DNA of 64,000 nucleotides from Rhizomys pruinosus. Taxonomy: Eukaryota > Chordata > Mammalia > Rodentia > Spalacidae. The translations under genes were made by a program, and so were the position numbers. The notes beneath the pieces were generated by a model. That model saw nothing but the letters and a program-made list of their open reading frames with translations, made no database searches and was not told the origin of the DNA. Below, in pieces: positions 53,129 through 64,000 of the stretch (position 1 is the stretch's first letter; each line of letters starts with the position of its first letter). Location: NCBI GenBank assembly GCA_009823505.1, contig VZQC01006589.1:4806657-4870656 (forward strand). Reading direction: 5' to 3'.

Positions 53129-53534
53129 TGCTGGATAGCTTTAGTGTCAACTTGACACACCTGGGTTGAGGGAGCCTCAGTTGGGGAATTGGCTCCATTT
53201 GACTGGCCTGTGGCCACATCTGTGGAGTATTGTCTTGATTGTTGGGCAGTGTGGGAGGGCCCAGCCCACTATGGGTGGTGCCACCTCTGGACAGGTTGTT
53301 GTATACCCTATAAGAGGGCAGGCTGGGCATGGGCTAGGGGAGCAAGCCAGGAAGCAGCATTCCTCCATGGCCTGTGCCTCAGCTCCTGCCTCCAGGTTCC
53401 TGCCCTGTGTTCCTGCTTAGGCTCCCTGAGTGATGAACTGTGACCCAGGAGATGTGAGCTGAATAAACCCTTTCCTCCCCAAGTTGGTGTCGGTCAGAGT
53501 GTTTTGTCACAGCAATGGAAGAGAAACTAGAACA
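53129..53534 (+). mobile_element. Solo ERVL-type LTR with 5-bp target duplication
   Basis: It starts TGctggatagc, ends ctagaaCA, carries AATAAA (gctgaataaaccctttcc) and is flanked by ATGTG at 53124-53128 and 53535-53539. The L1 text gttctaca / cttcttg is continuous across it. No internal region is present, so it is a product of LTR-LTR recombination. Confidence 0.85.
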
Positions 53535-54559
53535 ATGTGCTTCTTGTAATTGTATTGGTTTGTCTTTTTCCAGTTTGGTGAAATTTTCATCTATTATTCT
53601 GTTGAAGATCTGATCAATACCATTCTCTTGGGATTCTTCTCCTTCCTCTATCCCTATGATGTGGAGGTTTGATCTTTTCATAGTGTCCCACAATTCCTGG
53701 TTGTTCCACTTTTGTGTATTTTAAATTTTTCATAATCTTTACTTGAGCTTTTTAGTTGTTCTGTGTTATCTTCCCAGTCTGACATTCTTTGTTCTGCTTC
53801 CTCCTTTCTGCTTCTGAGACCTTTTCCATTTCTTTCCTCTTGATTGGATGAGCGTTTGATTTCCTTTTTCACTTCATCTTGTGATTTCTTTAGAATTTCC
53901 ACTTCCTTTTGGAGCTCTCAATCTCTTCCTGTAGCTCCTTGCTTCACTGGTTGGTTTCCTTTTTCAGTGCTTCAACTTCCTTTCCATGTTTGTCAATTGC
54001 TCCCTCTAGGTCCTTCTTGAGTTTTTCATTCTCTCTCCTTAGTTCTCTGACTTGTTCTTTATATTCTTTGATTTCTTTGACTATGTCTGCAATTGTTCCT
54101 CTAAGATCTGTGTCCTGGGCCACCCCTAGGGGGCTCCCACTGTAGGAATCTCCCACAGGGTTGGTAGAGCTTGGTGTGGAATTATCCTGCACCTTTCCCA
54201 TGTTGTCCCTTCGTTGTATCCCAGGCATGTGGGTTTCCCTGGGCCTGTATTCAGATGTGAATCCCAAATGCCTCTTCACTGTGCTGAAGGGTTGCTTTTC
54301 TTGCCTCCTTCAGATGCCTTGGTTTTTTTGTTTGTTTGTTTGTTTTGTTTTGTTTTTCTCCTTGTTTATGGAGTGTTGACTTGTCTAGGTTTTAGGCTTT
54401 CAGTTTTGTTTACATATTGGATGTCTAACTCACTCTTCCTTTTCTGTTCTGAAGGTTCTCCAAAGAATCCACTTGGACACTCCCTCAGCAATTCCAGTTG
54501 GTGGGAAGGCATGGAAGTGGGGGTGATATGCCTTGCTTAGCCCACTTCCCAGTACTCTG

Positions 54560-54830
54560 TGCTTCAGGTGGTCCTGGGAAATCCCCGATCTAAGCTCTGT
54601 GCACTCAAGTCTCACAGTGGCAACAGTCCCACATTTTACACCAGCTAGCAGGGCAACTCCACCCCCACAGCCACACAAGACAGTGATTGAATTATCCAAC
54701 AAACCAATGAAACAATTATCCAACAACCCAGTGATAGAATTATCTAACAATCATCTACCTGGCTGAAGCACCCAGCTCCTACCTGTGCTTCAGGTGGTCC
54801 TGGGATATCCCCAATCTAAGCTCTGTGCAC
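54560..54830 (-). promoter_or_regulatory. L1 5' UTR monomer-like repeat pair
   Basis: gcttcaggtggtcctggg occurs at about 54564 and about 54788, period about 224. Each is followed by tctaagctctgtgcact. The right end stops at the same monomer base as the older L1 at 40398. Confidence 0.75.
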
Positions 54831-54847
54831 TCTGAAATTTAATTCTT

Positions 54848-54978
54848 TTTTGGTCTTTTTGAGACAGGGTCTCCCTGTAGCCCCAGCTGTCCTGGAACTC
54901 ACTCTGTAGACCAGGCTGGCCTTGAACTCACAAAGATCTGCCTGCCTCTGCCTCCCAAGTGCTAGGATTAACCCGGCT
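54848..54978 (-). mobile_element. B1 SINE with 17-bp target duplication
   Basis: Reverse B1 missing its far end. TCTGAAATTTAATTCTT flanks it at 54831-54847 and 54979-54995. Confidence 0.97.
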
Positions 54979-55689
54979 TCTGAAATTTAATTCTTATCTA
55001 CACTCCAAAATTAATTCCAGATGACCAGTAAGCTTAAACATAAAAGCTAAGACTTTTTCGTATAATTGCTTATGAGAAATCCTATGAACTGGAATAGAAA
55101 AGTGTTTCTTAGATTTCAGAAAGCCACAGTTATAGAAAAAACTTGCAGATTATATTTGATCAAAATTAAAAACATATTCACCAAAATACATCATTAAGGA
55201 AATGAGCAGGTAGGACACAGATCAAGATAAAAAAAAATCTGTTAGAGGTCAGGTATTCAGCATACGGAAAGAGTTTAAATAATAATTAAAAGTCAAATGG
55301 GCACACTATTTGAACAGATACCTTACAAAAGAAGATAGGTGACTATCCAAAAGGATCATGAAACTATTCAATGTCAATTCACCAGAGAAATATGATTCAA
55401 AACCACAAGAACATACAGCTCTTCTGGTCTCAAGAAGAAAAGAGTATGCCAAATCTTGATGAGAAAAAGACAAAAAAGACTGCATGCTGTGGAAGTCCAT
55501 TTGTACAAGATTCTGAAATAGGCAGAATAACAGAAAACAATAAAAATAGTCACTCGGGAGTAGAGCTGAAACTGCTTGGGAATGACATGAAAGTACTTTC
55601 TAGAGTGATACTGATGTTCTCATTGGTGCTCACGCTCGTGTGTGTGTGTGTGTGTGTGTGACATCAATATGCAATTTGTCAAAATTTAG

Positions 55690-55835
55690 TCAAGCGAGGA
55701 GGCTCATGCCTGCAATCCAGCACTTGGGAAGCTGATGTAGGAGGATTGCCCTGAATCCAAGGCTGTCTGAGCTAGATAGTAAGACCCAGGCTAGCCTGAG
55801 CTACACAGAGAGAACTTGCCTCAAAAAATTACACA
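55690..55835 (+). mobile_element. Old B1-type SINE
   Basis: Forward: gctcatgcctgcaatccagc, gaggattgccctgaatcc, aacttgcctcaaaaaatt. Very diverged. Confidence 0.7.
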
Positions 55836-55935
55836 AAATAATCTGATATTTTCTCTTAATAAAACTCTATAACTATTCATTTACTATCTCGACATTTTAT
55901 TATACACACATTTAGCATAAAAATTCAAATTATCT

Positions 55936-56135
55936 GAAGCTGGTGAGATGGCTCAGTGGGTAATGGAACTTGCTTCTAAGATTTATGATCTGAGTTTGAT
56001 CCATAGCACTCGTATGGTGGACAAAGAAAACTGTCTCCTGCAAGTTGCCCTCTGACCTGCACATGTGCACCATGGCATGTATGGTCCCACCTACATGTGC
56101 ACACATGTGTGCACACAGTAAAATAAATGCAAAAG
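55936..56135 (+). mobile_element. B3 SINE
   Basis: Forward: gctggtgagatggctcagtgg, gatctgagtttgatccatagc, ttgccctctgacctgcac, tail of AAATAAATG type. Confidence 0.8.
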
Positions 56136-56283
56136 CATTTCACACAGAAAAACTTCAAAAATATTTGATACTGGTTGTATACTTTAAAAGTTTAAATATT
56201 TAGGCAGACCACTAATTTCTCAAATTTACTAGAAAATGCATTCAAAAATTGGAAGCAATAATGGATTGATAGAAGAATGAAGA

Positions 56284-56910
56284 ATCCCTCCAAACCTTCA
56301 GTGCCAGATGGGAACTGCTGAGACATCCAACTTGTGGACTGAGCTACTACTGGGGTTTCAGCCTCTTCAGAGTATAGACCACCATTGTTGGACTACCCAG
56401 GCTGTAACAATGGAGACCAGTACAGGAGGATCAAGACAGGATGAGGTGCTTACTGGACCTCATTTGGTGACCACGGGAAGGGAAAACCCCAGTGTGGAGC
56501 ACAAGGGCAGGACTGATGGTTGTTTGGGCTTGCCAAGGAGGACCCTTCAAACATGACATCTTTTAGCCTAATTTAAAAAAAGAAATCATAAGCTGAAGAT
56601 GCTAAAAGATATATGTGGCATGCATATATGCATATTTTGGAGTGATACAAATCGGAAGGAACAACAACAACAACAACAACAAAAGACTGGGTCAAAGAAC
56701 TGACTGAAATGGTGAACTTCTGCTCGAAACAGTAAACTTCTTCATTGAAAATTTTAAAAGAGACTGAGAAAAAGATGAAAAACACGTTTGGCAGAATGCA
56801 TGAGCTCTGGTGGGGTGGGGGTCAAGGAAGGGGCAATGGGTCTAGATTTGAGTGGAAATTTTGTATGAAATGCACAAAGATTCAATAAAAATTGGCTTTG
56901 AAAAAAAAAG
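56284..56910 (+). mobile_element. L1 3' UTR fragment with target duplication
   Basis: Long-form L1 3' UTR starting atccctccaaaccttcag, with an (ACA)n tract at about 56661-56684 and the end attcaataaaaattggctt plus A-run. AGAATGAAGAATC at about 56275-56287 and AGAATGGAGAATC at about 56909-56921 (one mismatch) look like its target duplication. Confidence 0.9.
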
Positions 56911-57057
56911 AATGGAGAATCAAGTGGTAAATGAAGCTCAGCGTCAATGGAAAACATGGGCTATATAATACATGAGTGTCCGCTTAATTCATATTTGCTG
57001 CTTATTTGAAAGTTTCATGTTAAATTGTTAGAAAAATAGGCACACACTTTGAGCTGT

Positions 57058-57219
57058 TCTATTTATTTCTCCTCCCTCTCCTCCCTCTCTTCCTGCTCCT
57101 GCTCCTCCTCCTGTTGTTTCTCCTCTTCCTCCTTCTCCTCCTCCTCTTCTTCTTCCTCCTCCTCCTCCTCCTCCTCCTCCTCCTCCTCCTCCTCCTCTTC
57201 TTCTTCTTCTTCTTCTTCT

Positions 57220-57256
<37 letters not shown>

Positions 57257-57258
57257 TC
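57058..57258. repeat. (TCC)n-(TTC)n polypyrimidine tract
   Basis: About 200 bases, almost all C and T on this strand. TCC units run to about 57195, followed by about 15 TTC (GAA on the other strand) units. Such mirror-symmetric purine/pyrimidine DNA can form triplex structures and is prone to length change. Confidence 0.97.
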
Positions 57259-57267
57259 TTAATACAG

Positions 57268-57393
57268 GATCTTCCTGTAACCCTGGCCAGGCTGGAACTT
57301 ACTATACTATGTAGATAGACCAGGCTGGCCTCCATCTCACAGAGATCTGCCTGCCTCTGCCTCCCAAGTGCTGGGATTTAAAGGCATGTGCCG
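57268..57393 (-). mobile_element. B1 SINE
   Basis: Reverse B1 with a small internal duplication (ctatactatgtagatagac); ends at ggcatgtgccgg. Confidence 0.85.
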
Positions 57394-57688
57394 GTTATAT
57401 ATACTTACTTAGTCTGTAAAAAGACACTTTACATTGTACCAAAGTAGTATATGAAAAAAATAAAAGGGGCAGAGCACATATTGTGTTACATGTATACGAC
57501 AGAAAGCTGCACACACCACTGTGATGTAGATCATCCATTTGTACTGAAACACGAAGATCACCAGGTGCATTCTGAAGAGGAAGAAGAAATAGGATAAAGT
57601 GTGTGATGTGTTCCCATTTATGTAACATTATGAAACCATAAAATCAATAGCACAATATGCATATAAATATACATACAATAAATGTTTG
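57394..57688. other. Unrecognised DNA
   Basis: AT-rich, no feature assigned. Confidence 0.4.
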
Positions 57689-57912
57689 AAAGGCTGGAGA
57701 GATGGCTCAGCGATTAAGAGCAGTGGTTGTTCTTACAGAGGACCTGGGTTTGGTTCCCAGCATCCAGATGGATGCTCACAACCACATGTAAGTCCAGGTC
57801 CAGGGCACACAATGCTCTCTTCTGGTCTCCATGGGCACTGTGCTCACAACTTGGCATACACTCAGACACACACACACACACACATCCACATAAATAAGAA
57901 TAAGTCTTTAAC
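57689..57912 (+). mobile_element. B2 SINE
   Basis: Forward B2: ggctggagagatggctcagc, gggtttggttcccagcatcc, ctggtctccatgggcactg, CA-rich and A-rich tail. Confidence 0.9.
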
Positions 57913-58545
57913 AAACTAACAAATGAATGACTGGAAGGAAGATCTTAGAATAAGAACCTATAGGTTTTTTGGTTAAGGATCCGATGATGGACACCTTGGG
58001 TTTTATAGCCCAGATCTCTTTGTTGCACCTATTGAGCTGACTTTGTGGTGGAAGCGAAGCCATAGACAGCATGTAAATGACTGTGGCTGTGTTCCAACAA
58101 AACATGACTCATAAAACCAGCTAGTGGGCTGGCTTTACCTGAGTACAGCTGGCTGCCACAGTGGCCTCATTTTTCTATGCCTTCCTGTCTTCCTGTTCAT
58201 TCCTATGAATTTCTTTCAGACTCATGTGATTGGCTTTAAATCATCAGGATATGTTCTGTGATTGAGTTTAAGATGAAAGGACAGGTGCAGTGGGCCTGCT
58301 GGCTTTTGTGCCTCTACAGAGATGCCTGTGCTAGCCACTGGAGGAGAGTTCAGCCCTTTCCAGTTGTCCTTGTCAAGGCTATCCTAGACTGGCCAACAGT
58401 AAGGCAACCTTCAGACCTGTGGTCAAGCCAAATCAAAATGAACAGGACCACCATGCTGACCACAGCAGGCACATGTCAGCAGTAAGTGCCTATTGTGAAA
58501 TATTGAGGTTTTGTTATATAGCATTAGCTAACTGATACAAAACAG
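57913..58545 (+). mobile_element. Old MLT1-like LTR, right part
   Basis: About 58190-58545 has the pattern of an old MaLR/MLT1 LTR 3' half (tcaagccaaatcaaaatgaac, agtaagtgcctattgtg, gcattagctaactgatacaa). The left part is unassigned. Confidence 0.5.
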
Positions 58546-59084
58546 GAACAAGTCCACTGATGATATTGACTACCTTTGAGGAAGGAATAAGGGATACTTT
58601 TGTTATTTTTAAATTTTTTAACAAGAAACTGTGTTGTAATGTTTCAAGATACAGAAAACACAGATTTCTGTCAACATTCTTAGGAGGACCAGGTAAAGGT
58701 AGCACCATAGTAAGGGATCAAGACTTAGGTGCATTTCTTTTCTTCTATCTCTATATCATTTTCTCATTTTATTCCTTGCCTATAGATAGAATCCAGGTCT
58801 TTTATATTCTAAAAATCTTCTTTGGCCCTTTTATCCTTGCTTATCTTCAATCCAACTGCCTTCTTCCCTTTTCAAGACTTAACTTCACAAATAACAAAGG
58901 AACGAGTACATGCATGCATCAATCAAAAATTTAAACAAAAAATAAAAATAAAAGCTTTCTTTTCTGCCCATGACCTCTCACCCATGCTGCTTCCTGGAGC
59001 TGGTACCTTGAAAAGGCTTCTTCTTCTGGTAGTTATCTGTATTTTTCTAACAACATGATTATATCTCTATTTCTTAGGTCGTTG
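58546..59084. other. Unrecognised DNA
   Basis: A 124-codon plus-strand frame (58560-58934) has no recognisable domain. Low-complexity A-rich text at 58925-58955. Confidence 0.4.
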
Positions 59085-59460
59085 TATTGGTTACTTTTTT
59101 GTTGCTGTGACAAAATACCTGATAAAAGCAACTTAAGGAAGGAAGGTTTGTTTTGGCTCCCAGTTCAAGGGCGGGGAGGTATGAGAATGTGGGGTGGGCA
59201 GCTGGTCCCAGTGTGTCCAGTCGGAAGCAGAGGGAGGTGACCCTGCCGTCCCTCAGGCTTCTCCACTCCTTTCTCCCCTGGACACTCAGAGTACATTCAA
59301 GATTGTTCTTCTCACCTCTGCAAACCTCTCTGGAGACACTGACGGACACAAATGCAGAGTGTGTCTCCTGGTGGACTCTGAAATTCAATCAAGGTGACAA
59401 TGAAGGTGTGTGTCATGCATGTGTACTTAGGCTACTTCCTATGAAAGATGGCATCTAGCT
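59085..59460 (-). mobile_element. ERVL/MaLR-type LTR, reverse
   Basis: Starts TGtattggttac with ttgttgctgtgacaaaatacc, which is the reverse of the usual 3' end of rodent LTRs of the type at 53129. The far boundary is uncertain. Confidence 0.55.
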
Positions 59461-59564
59461 AAGGCACTTTATCCTCTGCCCTTACACAAATCATGTGGCT
59501 TTAAGTTTTTTTTATTTTATAGGTCTAAATAATATTCAAAAATATCTCTCTTATTTCTCTTTTT
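59461..59564. other. Unrecognised spacer
   Basis: AT-rich spacer without recognisable features. Confidence 0.4.
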
Positions 59565-59785
59565 AATATTTTATTATTTTTTATTTTATGTGTATAACTG
59601 TATTGCCTGAATGTGTATAAGTGCACTCGTGTTGTGTAATGCCTGTGGAAGTCAGAGGAGGGGACTGGATTCCTTGGAACTAGGGTTATGGATGGTTGTT
59701 AGCTGCCATATGGGTGTTGGGAACTGAACCTAAGTCTTCTTCAAGAGCAGGCAGTGCTCTTAACCACTGAGCCATTTTCCCAGCA
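59565..59785 (-). mobile_element. B2 SINE, old type
   Basis: Reverse B2: ttatgtgtataactgtattgc, ggaactagggttatgg, aagagcaggcagtgctctt, gagccattttcccagcacc. Confidence 0.88.
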
Positions 59786-59802
59786 CCTATCATTACTATT
59801 TA

Positions 59803-60030
59803 AAATTAAATTTATTTTTTATTTTTATTTTACATGTATGACTGTCTTTCCTGCATTTATGTAAGTGCACCATGTGTGTGCAATGCCCATGGAAGCCAGA
59901 AGAGGGCATCAGGTCCTCTGAAAATGGAGTTGGGGGAAGTTGTTAGCCATGTCAGTGCTGGGAACTGAACTTAAGTCCTCTGCATGAGCAGCTGGTGCTC
60001 TTAACCACTGAGCCATCTCTCCACCTCCAT
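59803..60030 (-). mobile_element. B2 SINE, old type
   Basis: Reverse B2: atgtatgactgtctttcctgc, ctctgaaaatggagttgg, gagcagctggtgctctta, ctgagccatctctccacc. Confidence 0.88.
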
Positions 60031-60048
60031 TAAACTTATCTTCTTTCT

Positions 60049-62150
<2,102 letters not shown>

Positions 62151-62186
<36 letters not shown>

Positions 62187-62252
62187 ATGCTCATAGTCAC
62201 CTTATATTTATATGCTATATATATGTGTGTATGTGTGTGTGTGTGTGTATAG
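62151..62252. repeat. (CA)n and (TG)n microsatellites
   Basis: CA tract at about 62150-62180 and TG tract at about 62224-62249, separated by about 45 bases. The two are complementary, so the pair could fold as a hairpin. Confidence 0.93.
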
Positions 62253-63105
62253 CTTTTTTTTTTTCTGAGAAAAGTGATTTTTGTAGTTGAACTCAGAAGC
62301 CTTCCCCGTTGAGCCCTTTGTGTCTGGGGGAGGAGCCAATGCTGCAGGTTAGCATGTGTTGCCTTCACACTGTGTGCAAAATGCACATGTGCTCAAAGAA
62401 AAGACTTCACAAAGGGTATTTAAATTGACAGCCTGAGACAGGGATAATTTAACACACCATTCTTTGCCTCTCGCTCCTGTCCATGCTGAGCGCTGCCGTT
62501 TTGCCAAGCAGAATACAAATTTCTGTGGTCCCTTCCATTAATATGACCTCTTTCATTCTCTCTGTTAATCTCCTTTTGCCAGCACAATAAAGACTGTAAA
62601 GTAGCAAGCTCCAATGTAAAGAATCGAAACTGCTGTAGAGTTGGGTTCTCTGAGTCTCATTCCGATACACCTGCAGATGGAGTGGGAAGCACTTGACACA
62701 GTCAAGGTACGGGCCACACGTCACCTCTGCCCCTATGGCCCCTTGTGCCTAAGCTCCACTTCTCATGACTTCTGATGACAGAGTTGGAGAGCTTCTGGAT
62801 GAAGGTTCTACGTTCTAAGCCTCTAAGTCCTGATGTCACAGCCTGGGCTTCCATGTTCTGCCTTGGGCTGGACCCAGAGCTTCCAAGCTAGACACTGGAT
62901 TTTGAGGGTTTCCACGTCCTTCAGCTTCTCACATAGCACCTGACATCATAGATCGCCTGCAGTCTGGAATGCAGCGAAGTAGATGTTAGTCCACTGGGGC
63001 AGTCATGACACACATCCAGCCCCCCTGGGACATGAAACCCTGGTGGAGAAAGGCCAATTTTTCTGACAAGGAAGATCTACTCCAATAAAATCTTTCCAAT
63101 GCTTA
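62253..63105. other. Unrecognised DNA
   Basis: No repeat or exon recognised. Codon phase is open for up to about 90 codons on the minus strand (62449-62724) without recognisable motifs. Confidence 0.4.
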
Positions 63106-63111
63106 ATCTAT

Positions 63112-63154
<43 letters not shown>

Positions 63155-63158
63155 TTTT
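63106..63158. repeat. (TTTA)n microsatellite, B1 tail
   Basis: About 13 TATT/TTTA units directly preceding a reverse B1, so probably its expanded A-tail. Confidence 0.95.
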
Positions 63159-63299
63159 TGTCTTTTTGAGATGGTAGTTCCAGCTGGCCTGGAGCTTGCT
63201 CTGTAGACTAGACTGGACCTGAACTCACAGAGATCCACCTGCCTCTGTCTCCCAGGTGCTGGAATTAAAGGCATGCACCACCACACCCAGCCTTTTACT
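63159..63299 (-). mobile_element. B1 SINE
   Basis: Reverse B1 with a deletion in its gagacaggg region (tttgagatggtagttcc); ends accaccacacccagcc. Confidence 0.88.
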
Positions 63300-63378
63300 T
63301 TTTTTATGTGTACATTTACCAGGTGTGCACCACCACACCCAGCCTTATTCTTTTTTTTTATGCGTACATTTCCCTGTA
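63275..63378. repeat. 52-bp tandem duplication at a SINE junction
   Basis: gcaccaccacacccagcctt plus about 32 following bases (ending near gtacattta) occurs at 63275-63326 and again at 63327-63378. It spans the end of the B1 and the start of the next B2. Confidence 0.8.
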
Positions 63379-63553
63379 TGTATGTAAGTGCACTGTGTGC
63401 GTCCAATGCCTGCAGAGACCAGAAGAGGGTTTTGGATCCCCTGAAGCTGGAGTTATGGATGGTTATGAGCCAGCATATTGGTGGTGGAAGCTGAACCTGA
63501 ATCCTTGGCAAGAATAGTAAGTACTCTTAAACCCTGAACTATTCCTCCAACCT
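63355..63553 (-). mobile_element. B2 SINE, diverged
   Basis: Reverse B2: gtatgtatgtaagtgcactg, cagaagagggttttggatcc, gctggagttatggatgg, ending at attcctccaacc. Confidence 0.85.
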
Positions 63554-63556
63554 CTT

Positions 63557-64000
63557 GACTGCTAATCTTGATTGTCAGCTTGATAGGATAAGGAATCGAC
63601 TGTGAGACTTGGCTCCTGGTGAGTCTGTGAAGACATTTTCAAGAAGGAGAGAGAAAACCTCCACCCCTACACCCCTGACACACACACGCAGAGTGGGCAG
63701 CACTGTCAGGCTGTGGCCTTGATATAATGGAATCCACGGAGAAGTAGCCCTGCCTCCCCGTTCACTTGCTGATGAGTACACCTATCCAGTTGTTGCTACC
63801 ACAACCATCCTTCACTGACATCTGTACCAGCCTCTCCAACCTTTCTGTGTGGACTGAAGGCCAGAAACCCCTGGAAGGAGTCCCAGGCTCCTTCCAGGCC
63901 TTCAGCACCAGCCTGGGACTACTGAGGCATCCAGCTGTGTGGAGTGAACAGTTACCAAGTTCTCAACCTCTCCAGCATGAAAGGCAGCCTCTGTTCAAGT
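63557..64000 (+). mobile_element. ERVL-type LTR, runs off the window
   Basis: Text such as gctaatcttgattgtcagc, cttgataggataagg and gtgggcagcactgtcagg has the layout of the LTR group at 53129. The right end is beyond the window. Confidence 0.5.

Larger units (their letters stand above)
52655..54830 (-). mobile_element. 5' half of an older L1 (ORF1 plus 5' UTR), lacking ORF2
   Basis: Reading on the minus strand: two 5' UTR monomer-like repeats (54830 back to about 54560), a tether, an ORF1 remnant (54279 to about 52715) and the first codons of ORF2 (near 52665), then abrupt loss of L1 text. A solo LTR splits ORF1. Frames are broken. Loss of the 3' half is unlike ordinary 5' truncation and implies a later deletion or rearrangement, or an assembly join. 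Confidence 0.88.
54996..56283 (+). mobile_element. Ancient L1, forward, with SINEs and (TG)n
   Basis: Old-L1 text such as caaaagaagataggtgactatc and ggaatgacatgaaag-type stretches, with a TG tract at about 55637-55661. A B1-like SINE sits at 55690-55835 and a B3 at 55936-56135. Frames are broken. Confidence 0.6.

Noticed and set aside
57063..57335. Poly-glutamate and poly-serine frames at the TCC/TTC tract
   Set aside because: They are direct translations of a trinucleotide repeat and have no flanking coding context.

Overview
The window reads as mammalian nuclear DNA from a mouse-like (myomorph) rodent. The evidence is the repeat fauna: many B1 (7SL-derived), B2 (tRNA-derived), B3, B4/RSINE1 and ID SINEs, L1 LINEs of several ages including one with both reading frames open, and ERVL-MaLR-type LTRs. 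The B2 and L1 copies do not look like laboratory-mouse consensus, so another muroid or a dipodoid is likely; the species is not resolved. No conventional multi-exon host gene could be recognised. Repeat family names are from memory of the families and were not checked against a library.

Layout. 1-7.5 kb: SINEs, microsatellites and mostly unrecognised single-copy DNA. 7.5-12.4 kb: two CpG-island blocks with GC boxes, an inverted CCAAT box and a CACGTG E-box, the best candidate host promoter region, though no protein exon was identified. 12.8-17 kb: an old L1, then a two-LTR MaLR-like element carrying a B2/B1 chimera, and a B1 cluster. 17.3-18.2 kb: a 39-bp minisatellite. 18.4-27.5 kb: an ancient L1 into which a young L1 (20883-26328, minus strand) inserted with a 15-bp target duplication; this copy has intact ORF1 and ORF2. 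28-33 kb: B2, B3 and LTR insertions in unrecognised DNA.

33.1-40.4 kb: an older, rearranged L1 with nested SINEs and a nested L1 fragment, and two single-N joins that look like assembly seams. 40.65 kb: a U1 snRNA retropseudogene. 41-50.7 kb: ancient L1 pieces, several L1 3'-UTR copies and SINEs. 52.65-54.83 kb: the 5' half of another L1, with a monomer-type 5' UTR, split by a solo LTR. 55-60 kb: ancient L1, a long TCC/TTC tract and old LTRs. 60.05-60.63 kb: an RPS10 processed pseudogene. The remainder is unrecognised DNA, SINEs and an LTR running off the end.

Functionally the window is a record of L1-driven retrotransposition. L1 copies of several ages, SINEs, a small nuclear RNA and a ribosomal-protein mRNA carry the same marks (A-tail and matching target-site duplications). 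The intact L1 is the only element here with open frames for the machinery that makes such copies.
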